Assembly (NCBI RefSeq): GCF_900176395.1
Contig: NZ_FWXL01000004.1
Location: forward strand, 331,001 to 395,000
Direction: 5' to 3'
Length of the DNA: 64,000 nucleotides
Source of the DNA: Novosphingobium sp. B1
GTDB taxonomy: Bacteria; Pseudomonadota; Alphaproteobacteria; Sphingomonadales; Sphingomonadaceae
Below are positions 8,203-15,478 of this stretch, in pieces (position 1 is the stretch's first letter; each line of letters opens with the position of its first letter). The notes under the pieces are model-generated. The model was not told the DNA's origin and did no database searches. It saw only the letters and a program-made list of their open reading frames with translations. A program made the position numbers and the translations under genes.

Positions 8203-9653
8203 GACAAGCCCTTTCGTGCAGCAAAGCGTTCCAGAAATTCGGGATTGCGCTGGGCGACCGTGCCGTAGATCTTGAGGCAGGCCTCGGTCCATTCGCGGAT
8301 CCAGTCGCAATAGTGCAGGTTGGCGTGGCCGGTGTCGCCGTAGCGGACAAAGGCCTCGTGATGGCAGCCACCGGCGCAGAGCGGGCGGGCCCAGCACGAT
8401 GAGCATTCGTACTTCGCGCCGACGTGGCCGCGCGTCAGGAAATCGGTGCGCTTTTCCTTGTCGAGCCCTGTGGTCACGTGGCCGAGCACGTGGGTATCGG
8501 CATCCGTGAAGCGATGGCAGGGCGAAAGGTCGCCCGAGGGGCTCACGCCGACAAGGCCGAGGCCTGCGCCGCAGGGGTGCGACTTGTTGGTGCCCTGGAT
8601 CAGCTCGCTGATCGTCTCCGAAACGTTGGAGAAGCCATGCATCTCGCCGCGCAGGGCATAGGCGAGCCATTCGGCGGCGAGTTCGTGGAACGCGGCGACG
8701 ACCGTGTCCATGCCATCGTCATCGAGCGTGTAGGCCTGCTGCCCCGAATCCGTCACCGGGGCGAAGCCGACTTCGTGGAAGCCCAAGTTGTCCTTCAGGT
8801 GCCGGTAAATGCGGATCACGTCAGTGACGCCTTCGGTCAGCGTGACGCGGGCAGTGATCGCTCGGGTCTTGTGCCCGGCGATCAGCTTGCGCAGGCGCGG
8901 CTCCATCACCGCGTAGGAACCCTTGCCGTTCTTGTAGACGCGGTGGCGGTCCTGCAGGTCGGGCGGGCCGTCCATCGAGACGGTGACGCCGATCGCCTGG
9001 TCGGAGAGGAACTGGATGATCTCGTCGGTCAGCAGCGTGGCGTTGGTCGTCAGGCTGTAGGTCATGCGCTTGCCGACCGAGGCCGCCGCTTCGTTGGCAT
9101 AGAGCACCACGTCGCGCAGCAGCTTGAAGTTCATCAAGGTCTCGCCGCCGAAGAAGGTGATGTGCGGCACCTCGCGCTCGCCCGAACTCTTGAGCAGGAA
9201 GTCGACCGAGGTCTTGGCCGTTTCCAGCGTCATGTACTTGGGCTTGCCGGCCGGCGTCGCGATCTTGTCCGCGCCGAACTCGTAGCAATAGGTGCAGGCA
9301 AGGTTGCACTGGTTGGTCACGTTCAGGACCAGCGCCTGGAGCGGGTAGTCCTCGGGCGGAGCCGACGGGGCGAGTGGCGCTTCGCGGATCTCGTCCGAAA
9401 CGATGCCACGCACGGCGCGCAACTCGCGGATCAGGTCCTCGGCATCGGCGCGCGAATAGCTGTTTTCGACTAGCGCAGCGACCATCTCGCCATAGGCCAT
9501 CTGGCGCTCGCCCAGCACGGCCATGACACTGGCCGCGCCTTCGTCGAGCGCGAAGATCGCGCCTGCCGAGGCGAGGTAGACAAAGCCCCCGCCGTCGGCA
9601 TCGAAGAGGTGAATGTCGCCGCGGCGATACTTGGGGACGAGGGCCGTAGTCAC
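8199..9653 (-). CDS. qhpD: QhpD radical-SAM peptide-crosslinking enzyme
   Basis: A 484-aa radical-SAM protein with the CxxxCxxC cluster motif at Cys116, Cys120 and Cys123 (NQCNLACTYCYEF). A SPASM-like C-terminal cysteine set follows (CGAG, SPCHRF, CSSCWARPLCAGGCH) for auxiliary iron-sulfur clusters. The N-terminal 100 residues are probably a peptide-recognition (RRE-like) domain. In characterised systems QhpD forms the Cys-to-Asp/Glu thioether bridges in QhpC. The GTG start at 9653 overlaps the qhpA stop (GTGA); upstream extension is antisense to qhpA. The 3' end overlaps qhpC, its substrate gene. Confidence 0.93.
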   Translation of the reverse strand: MTTALVPKYRRGDIHLFDADGGGFVYLASAGAIFALDEGAASVMAVLGERQMAYGEMVAALVENSYSRADAEDLIRELRAVRGIVSDEIREAPLAPSAPPEDYPLQALVLNVTNQCNLACTYCYEFGADKIATPAGKPKYMTLETAKTSVDFLLKSSGEREVPHITFFGGETLMNFKLLRDVVLYANEAAASVGKRMTYSLTTNATLLTDEIIQFLSDQAIGVTVSMDGPPDLQDRHRVYKNGKGSYAVMEPRLRKLIAGHKTRAITARVTLTEGVTDVIRIYRHLKDNLGFHEVGFAPVTDSGQQAYTLDDDGMDTVVAAFHELAAEWLAYALRGEMHGFSNVSETISELIQGTNKSHPCGAGLGLVGVSPSGDLSPCHRFTDADTHVLGHVTTGLDKEKRTDFLTRGHVGAKYECSSCWARPLCAGGCHHEAFVRYGDTGHANLHYCDWIREWTEACLKIYGTVAQRNPEFLERFAARKGLS

Positions 9654-11458
9654 TTGGCCACCTCCGGCTGATCCCAGCGCTTGTAGGCGGGCACCGAGAC
9701 GACCATGAAGGCCTTGCCCTTGAGTGGCTTGCCCTGCGCGTCCTTCTCGGTCTTCGCCGTGGCGACGACCCACACTTCGCCGTAGTTGTTGCGGCCCCAC
9801 TTGCGCTCAGGGTTCGGCCCGTCGATTGCCGGGGTGAACAGCGCGGTCGGGCTCAATTTGCCAACATAGTTGACGTCGTCGTCGTAATAGACGGTGGGCA
9901 GTTCCTCCATCGCCCAGGTCACATCGATGGGCCCAAGCGATACGTCATCTGCCGTGTAGGGCTTGCCGTCGAGGCCCGCATCATAGCCGAGCGCATCGAA
10001 CTGCTGGTAGCCGGGCGTATGCTTCTCGCTGCCGCCGAGGCGGGCGATCGCGGTTTCGGGGGTGACCTTGATATAGTCGACCTTTTTGTAGACCGGCAGG
10101 CCAGCGGCGAGGATCGACCCGCCCACGCCCACATCATGTGCGCCGACCGTCGCATCGGGGGCGACATCGACCGTGAGGACCGCTTCGGTCGGGCTGGCGG
10201 AGACGACCTTGGTCACCGTCACACCCTTGCCGAGGTCCACGTCGGAAGCCTTGAGGCCCGCCGGGAAGGCATCGCCGATCAGCTTGAGCGTCGCGCCCTT
10301 GGCTCCGGCCTTGAGGGCATAGGGCCAGATGGCGACGACTGTCGGTTCGGCGGCGGCGCGGGTCAGCTTCACGTTGAAGCCGAACTCGGTGTAATCGCCC
10401 CAGAACCAGCGGCCTTCCGCGCTCTTGCGGTCGGGCGAGAACTGCATGGTCTCGCGGGTTTCGTGATCCTGCGGCGCATCTGGGCGGGCTCCGGCAGGGC
10501 CGCTCGAAGACGTGCCGCGCCAGGAATAGCCGGTGTAGACGAGGCCTTTGCCGCTGCGGGTGAGGGTGGAGCCATCGGTCAGCGAGTTCAGGGTGATGGC
10601 AGTGGTGTAGTCATCCTCTGCGCCAGCAGGCGTCAGCATCATCTCGCCGACGTAGAGTCCCTTGCCGGGCAGGAAGGCGTTGACCAGCCACTTGCCGCCA
10701 AGCTTGGCCGACGACTGCCGCGCCTGCCACTTCGTCCATTCCGGCGTCATGAGCGGCGCATTCTTGTTCATGTAGTCAAGCGCGACTTCGACCGGAAGCG
10801 GCTTGGGCGCGCCATTGGCGGGGACCGGCTGCGTCGGGTCTTCCACTGGCTTGCGGAACTGCGCATCCGCCTGCGAATACATCGCAACGTGAAGGTTGCG
10901 CAGCAGGCCCCATTCCGCCTTCGACCGGCGCCACGACAGCGGCTGCGCAAAGGCGTGGCACGCCGCGCAGGATTGGCGGATCGTCTCGTTGGGGATGTTG
11001 CTTTCAACGATGATGCGGTGTTCGGGCAGGTAGGAAACCGGCTTGGCTTCGTCGGGCGAAAGGCCATTGCTGGCCGATAGCGAGCGGATCACTGCCTTGG
11101 CCTCGGTCGGCGAGATCGACAGGCCGTTGAGCGAGGCCATGCGGCGGATCACCTGCGCCCAGCCTTCGGGCGTGGTGCGAACCCATGAGATGCGCGAGAG
11201 ATTGCCCTTCGCATCTGCAGTATGACACGTGCCACACTTTTCAACGACCAGCGGGTCCTTGATGGCTATGCCGGCCTCAGTCTCCACCGGGTTCGAAGGA
11301 TCGCGCGGTGCCTCCTTCGCGGCCTGCGCAAGCACGATCGAAGCAGGCAGCGCGGTCAGGGCAAGAAACTGGAGAAGATGCCGGCGATGCGGGCGATTTG
11401 CCCCCGTTCGGCTTTTGTCCGTGGCGTGATCACGGGCAGCAGTTTCGGCCAAAGTCAT
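9650..11458 (-). CDS. qhpA: Quinohemoprotein amine dehydrogenase alpha subunit (diheme cytochrome c)
   Basis: A 602-aa periplasmic protein. Two c-type heme sites are visible, CGTCH at residues 75-79 and CAACH at 164-168, followed by a long mostly beta region that matches the multi-domain alpha subunit. It passes electrons from the CTQ cofactor to an external acceptor. The N-terminus has a long n-region and then RPHRRHLLQFLALTALP, a hydrophobic stretch preceded by a twin-arginine-like pair. The ATG at 11458 has AGGGGGA eight bases upstream and begins the operon. Induction by primary amines is known for relatives, but no qhpR regulator gene is in the window. Confidence 0.92.
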   Translation of the reverse strand: MTLAETAARDHATDKSRTGANRPHRRHLLQFLALTALPASIVLAQAAKEAPRDPSNPVETEAGIAIKDPLVVEKCGTCHTADAKGNLSRISWVRTTPEGWAQVIRRMASLNGLSISPTEAKAVIRSLSASNGLSPDEAKPVSYLPEHRIIVESNIPNETIRQSCAACHAFAQPLSWRRSKAEWGLLRNLHVAMYSQADAQFRKPVEDPTQPVPANGAPKPLPVEVALDYMNKNAPLMTPEWTKWQARQSSAKLGGKWLVNAFLPGKGLYVGEMMLTPAGAEDDYTTAITLNSLTDGSTLTRSGKGLVYTGYSWRGTSSSGPAGARPDAPQDHETRETMQFSPDRKSAEGRWFWGDYTEFGFNVKLTRAAAEPTVVAIWPYALKAGAKGATLKLIGDAFPAGLKASDVDLGKGVTVTKVVSASPTEAVLTVDVAPDATVGAHDVGVGGSILAAGLPVYKKVDYIKVTPETAIARLGGSEKHTPGYQQFDALGYDAGLDGKPYTADDVSLGPIDVTWAMEELPTVYYDDDVNYVGKLSPTALFTPAIDGPNPERKWGRNNYGEVWVVATAKTEKDAQGKPLKGKAFMVVSVPAYKRWDQPEVAK

Positions 11459-11507
11459 GGTCGCAATTCCCCCTGGCAGGCCGCACCTGAGACGAGTCGA
11501 GCGCGGT

Positions 11508-11546
11508 GTCAAAACGAAGACTGGACAGACGTCAAAAGTTCGTCAA
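11508..11546 (-). promoter_or_regulatory. Possible qhp operon control region with repeated TTGACG
   Basis: Reading toward qhpA on the minus strand, TTGACG occurs twice with an 11-bp start-to-start distance, and TTGACA follows about 30 bases closer to the gene. The helical-turn spacing is what an AraC-type activator would bind, and TTGACA can serve as a -35 box. No convincing -10 box is seen. The assignment is tentative. Confidence 0.3.
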
Positions 11547-11641
11547 CGCCTTTATTATTGCGACTGCGAAAAGGGTTTTCGGCTGGATGCAAGCTTGCCC
11601 CTTCGATCCTCGACGTCGATACGCCAATCGCGCAAACAGAA

Positions 11642-11668
11642 GGGGCGAGCAGCACCGCTGCCCGCCCC
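11642..11668 (-). terminator. Hairpin terminator after the DUF885 gene
   Basis: Twelve-base arms (GGGGCGGGCAGC / GCTGCTCGCCCC on the minus strand) pair with one mismatch around a three-base loop, followed by TTCTGTTTG. It lies 28 bases beyond the DUF885 stop and before the qhpA leader, so it would insulate the two minus-strand units. The T run is interrupted. Confidence 0.6.
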
Positions 11669-11695
11669 GTCGTGTCGTCGAGAGGTTCGGTCGGG

Positions 11696-13522
11696 TCAGG
11701 TCCGGCTGACGATCCAGTCGTTCACCCGCCTTTCCAGGATCGACAGTGGCTGCGAGCCCGAGGCGATGAGCAGGTTGTGAAAACCGCGCAAGTCGAACCT
11801 TGCGCCAAGCTTGGCCTCGGCCTTGCGGCGCAGTTCCATGATCTTGAGCATGCCGATCTTGTAGCCCGTGGCCTGCCCCGGCAGCGTGATGTAACGGCGG
11901 ACTTCCGAGCGCGCGGATTCGAGCGGCTGCCGTCCGGTCTGGCTGAGATAGGCCACGGCCTCGTCCTCGCTCCAGCCCTTGGCGTGAATGCCAGTGTCGA
12001 CAACCAGGCGCGCGGCGCTAAACAGTTCGGCGTCTAGCCGCATGAAGTCGGCGGCGATATCGGGAAACGCGCCCATTTCCTTGCACACGGCTTCAGCATA
12101 GAGGCCCCAACCTTCGCCAAAGGCGACATAACCGGTGGCGGCGCGAAACTTTGGCCCGCCCTTCTGCCGCACCTGGATATCGCCCTGCGTGTTATGGCCG
12201 GGCACCGCTTCGTGACACATCAGCGTGTAGAGCGCCGCCGGGTCCTTGGTATTGCCCGCGAGATGGACATAAGTGCGCGCCGGGCGCGCGCCATCGGGGC
12301 TGGGTTGCGAGGCATGGGCTGCGCCGCCCGGCACCTCGGAGAAGGCAGGCTCGCGCACGACCTCGATCCGGTATTGCGGGAGCTGGCCGAAGTATCTGGG
12401 CAGCAGCGTGCGGGTGTGCGCGACGAAGGCATTGGCCGTGGCGAGATATTCGGCCCGCGCCCCATCGTCCCAGGGCCTGGACGGATAGAGGCGTGCTCGC
12501 TCGGCGTAGAAGGCCTTGCGGTCTTTCAGGCCGGCCTGCCGGGCGAGCGCGTCCTGTTCGGCCTCAATCCGCGCGACTTCGGCACGGCCGATCTGGTGAA
12601 TCTCGTCGGCAGTGAGGTCGGTCGTCGTATTGAGCTTCAGGGCATTGGCGTAGAAGGCCGCACCGCCCGGCAGCGAACCTGCGCCGACCTTGCCGCTGGG
12701 CGCAAGCGGCAGGCTTTCGGCACCCCAGGCGATCACCCGTTGGTATGCCGGCTGCAAGGCCAGGATCGCGGCACGCGCTTCGTCGAGCAGCCCGTCAGCC
12801 TCTTGCTGTGGCAGCTTGCCATCCTTGACCAGCGCCGCGGTCTTGGCCTTCACGTCCGCCCAGAGTGCGGCGTCAGGCCCCTCGCCGAACGGTGCGCCAC
12901 CGATCAGCTTCTGACTGGTCGACATGACCGTTTCGACCTGAAACTTCGGCGCGCGGATACCCAGCGCCTCGCTCTGCTTCGTGCGCGCGATCGCGATATC
13001 GAGCACGGCGGGGATGCCGCGCACGCGGGCGATGTAGTTCTGCAAGTCCGTGACATCGGCGACGGTGTGGGTGTTGATCAGGAAATCGGGCAACTGGCTG
13101 TGGACGGAATAGAGCCGCGAATAAAGCGGCGGCCGGTACTTGCGATCGGCATTGGCAAGCGCGGCACGGTCGGCCTCCATTGCCCAGATATCGTAATTAA
13201 CCTGTGCTTCGGGTGACAGGCGCGCGCGATCGAACTTGGCGCGCATGCGCTTGACGCTGTCCTGCCGCCAGGCGACTTCGGCATCGGCTGCGGCCTCGGA
13301 AATATCGGTCCACTTGTCGCCGCCCTGCTTGAGGCCGAGCCGCGTTGCCAGTTGTGGCTGCTGCTTGAGGTATTCGTCGAATTCAGCATCGAGGAAAGCG
13401 GTGAGCCTGGCATCTTCGTCAGCGGGCGCAGTGGCTGAGGCAGTAACGGCTGGCGCCGCAAATGCTCACGGTGCGGCAAGGCCGGCAAGCGTGACCAGGC
13501 TGGCGGCAATCTTCACTCTCAT
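11696..13522 (-). CDS. DUF885 family (M32-like) secreted protein, signal peptide interrupted by an in-frame TGA
   Basis: The frame encodes a DUF885 protein with the expected metal-site helix TLMCHEAVPGHNTQGD and the GEGWGLYAE segment. These are predicted zinc peptidases. A full-length reading starts at 13522 (ATG, with AAGGGAA six bases upstream) and gives signal peptide MRVKIAASLVTLAGLAAP, then TGA at 13466-13468, then AFAAPAVTASATAPADEDA and about 590 uninterrupted residues. Frame is kept on both sides, so one base change (or a sequencing error) explains it. The first ATG after the stop is at 13246 and would give a cytoplasmic, truncated form. It diverges from tRNA-Gly. Confidence 0.8.
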
Positions 13523-13738
13523 GCGCGTTCCCTTGTTCATGATATCCTGCACGCTTTGTGGAAGGCGATGGCGGAACAACGCAATACGTCCGATGGCGAT
13601 TTCGTCACATATGAAACCGGCTTGGCGCAAAAGACGCAATCGCGGCCCGCTCGATGGACGACACGGTTGACGAATCCGGTGCGATCATGTCACAGGCCGC
13701 CTGTCCGGCGCTCCCGGACCTTGCCGCCTCACGGCCGC

Positions 13739-13812
13739 GCGGGTGTAGCTCAATGGTAGAGCAGCAGCTTCCCAAGCTGAATACGAGGGTTCGATTCCCT
13801 TCACCCGCTCCA
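13739..13812 (+). tRNA. tRNA-Gly (anticodon CCC)
   Basis: A cloverleaf is readable: acceptor GCGGGTG / CACCCGC, D arm GCTCAATGGTAGAGC, anticodon loop TTCCCAA giving CCC, T arm AGGGTTCGATTCCCT, and encoded CCA at 13810-13812. The closing pair of the anticodon stem is mismatched (G27-A43). The last 17 bases are repeated at 40416-40432 and mark the integration site of the island, whose insertion leaves the tRNA complete. Confidence 0.95.
13796..13812 (+). repeat. attL: 17-bp direct repeat in the 3' end of tRNA-Gly
   Basis: TCCCTTCACCCGCTCCA is identical to 40416-40432. It covers the T-arm/acceptor end and CCA of the tRNA, the usual core site for tyrosine recombinases. Confidence 0.92.
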
Positions 13813-13838
13813 AATCTTCGGATTCCAATAGGGCAATG

Positions 13839-13867
13839 AAAAACATGGGAAAAACTCCCATGTTTTT
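13839..13867 (+). terminator. Rho-independent terminator of tRNA-Gly inside the island end
   Basis: A perfect 12-bp inverted repeat (AAAAACATGGGA / TCCCATGTTTTT) surrounds a five-base loop and ends in five T. It lies 27 bases past the tRNA and, being island DNA, replaces the native terminator. A-run and T-run are symmetric, so it may work in both directions and also stop the TIR gene transcript. Confidence 0.88.
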
Positions 13868-13870
13868 GCC

Positions 13871-13888
13871 TGTGTAGGAATTGTGTAG
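13871..13888 (+). other. Paired TGTGTAG repeats, candidate left arm-type integrase sites
   Basis: TGTGTAG occurs at 13871-13877 and 13882-13888, 11 bp apart. The same 7-mer family with the same spacing occurs in two pairs beside the integrase gene (40302-40369), as expected for arm-type binding sites in attP. Confidence 0.6.
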
Positions 13889-13992
13889 AAAAACTTTTGG
13901 ATTTGAACTGCGCCCTGCGCATCATCCGCTTTTGCCACAGATGCGTCCAAGTCCCTCTTGCTGATGTCGAAATCGCTTTCGCCTGATCGAGG

Positions 13993-15366
13993 CTAGGTCC
14001 CTGCTTTGAACTTCGCTGAGCCGTTGGTCTGTATCTGGTAGCGTATGGTAAGTGAGTCGGCGGCTGCGCCCCGAGTGTCGTCGTCCACCTTGATAACTTG
14101 GACGGCGGCATAGAAGCCACTGGCATTGCGCAATATGGCTATCTCGCCCAGCTGGGGCGTTCGGCACCTTGAGCTGAAATCGAAGTTAAATGCATCGTCG
14201 ATGGCATCAATATCGCTAATCCCCTTTGCAATGGCGATGCCATGGATTGATGGCGGGTCATTGTACAGATGGATGCTTTCGTTGCTCGCCTTAGACCACA
14301 TGGTCTCGAATACGCATGGCCCGCTACCAATGATGAACCTGCCATCGTGCGCGCTGTAGTCAAAGGTGACCTCACCAGCCACCGCTTGTGATGTGGGTGG
14401 TGGCATATCAGAAGCTTTGCCAGCCGATGGGCCATGTCCCACCTTTTTAGCAATCAGTGCTGCCAGCTCAGCTGGGGTCAATGATTTGGCATCGAGATAC
14501 TGAAGGGTCGATGGAATGCCCGGAACCTCAGTTGCATCAAACCGCACTGGCAAGACATATTCGGAATCGTCAGCGATCTGTCGGCTAAGCGCAGCGCGGC
14601 GCTCATGCCGCGTCCAGCTTTTGGCAACATATTCCGCTGAGATGAACATGACGACATATTGCGCATCCTGCGCAAACACTTGATGAAAGTGCTCCACGCC
14701 GTCCTTACCCCAGAGATTTACGGCTTCAAACCTGTCGTAGAATACAGCGATGCGTTTCGCGGCGAGCCATCTTGCGACTTCGTCAACATAGTCCCGTTGC
14801 TCGCCCGCAAAAGAAAGAGCGACCTGGTAGGCGCGGTTCGTCGATGGGGATGGAACGTTCAAGGGTGCCTCCGTGGCTTTCGGTTCAGCAATCGGGAATA
14901 GCGCCCGTTTGAGGGCCTTTGCTTGAGCAAGGATGTCTTGGGCTTCGGCACCGTCCCAAAGACCGGCATCGTATGGCTTGGGAAACCTCACTCCATCTCC
15001 GCGAAGGATGCGGTCCTTTTCGACAGCGGTGCGCCGAATCCTGTGAGCGAAGCTGATAAGCTGTCCGGTACACTCATCAAGCGCCTGTAGTGCGACTTCC
15101 GGCGCATACGGTCGGATGGCCTCTTCGATCCAAGCAAACTGTTCGATGATTTCTTTCCGGACCCCGCGTACGACCGCATCCCAGTAGATTGTTTGAGCAC
15201 TGCCAGAGTAGCAGATACCAGCGTAGTGGGCATTTGTGCCATCGAACAGGTCGAGCTCTACCGTTTGTTCACCGCCGATATGGTGCCATTTGAAGAACCA
15301 CTGATTGCGGAACCACGCATAGCGTTCATCAAGACGAAGCTTCAAGCGTGTGGTGGTGGGTGTCAT
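13993..15366 (-). CDS. TIR-domain protein with additional N- and C-terminal domains
   Basis: A 457-aa protein. Residues 179 to about 310 form a TIR domain: YQVALSFAGEQRDYVDEVA, the VFYDRFEAVNLWGKD loop, VVMFISAEYVAKSWTRHE with a likely catalytic Glu255, and the YVLPVRFD strand. Bacterial TIR domains of this kind usually cleave NAD+ during phage defence. Residues 1-165 (WFRNQWFFKW, DGTNAHYAGICYSG) and 325-457 are flanking domains I do not recognise; either may sense the trigger. The start has AGGAG eight bases upstream. It lies 112 bases after herA on the same strand, at the left end of the defence cluster. Confidence 0.85.
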   Translation of the reverse strand: MTPTTTRLKLRLDERYAWFRNQWFFKWHHIGGEQTVELDLFDGTNAHYAGICYSGSAQTIYWDAVVRGVRKEIIEQFAWIEEAIRPYAPEVALQALDECTGQLISFAHRIRRTAVEKDRILRGDGVRFPKPYDAGLWDGAEAQDILAQAKALKRALFPIAEPKATEAPLNVPSPSTNRAYQVALSFAGEQRDYVDEVARWLAAKRIAVFYDRFEAVNLWGKDGVEHFHQVFAQDAQYVVMFISAEYVAKSWTRHERRAALSRQIADDSEYVLPVRFDATEVPGIPSTLQYLDAKSLTPAELAALIAKKVGHGPSAGKASDMPPPTSQAVAGEVTFDYSAHDGRFIIGSGPCVFETMWSKASNESIHLYNDPPSIHGIAIAKGISDIDAIDDAFNFDFSSRCRTPQLGEIAILRNASGFYAAVQVIKVDDDTRGAAADSLTIRYQIQTNGSAKFKAGT

Positions 15367-15478
15367 GTGGCAGGCTCCTGCGACCGCGCAAATGCCAAAA
15401 TTGACCCCGAGCGTGGGCGTCTTTCGCGCGTGCTACGGTCGCGTAAATGGGACGCCTTGCAATGGAGTAGATGACTTT

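Noticed and set aside
13466..13468. TGA in the DUF885 gene as a selenocysteine codon
   Set aside because: It lies in a signal peptide, where selenocysteine has no purpose, and no adjacent SECIS-like hairpin is evident.
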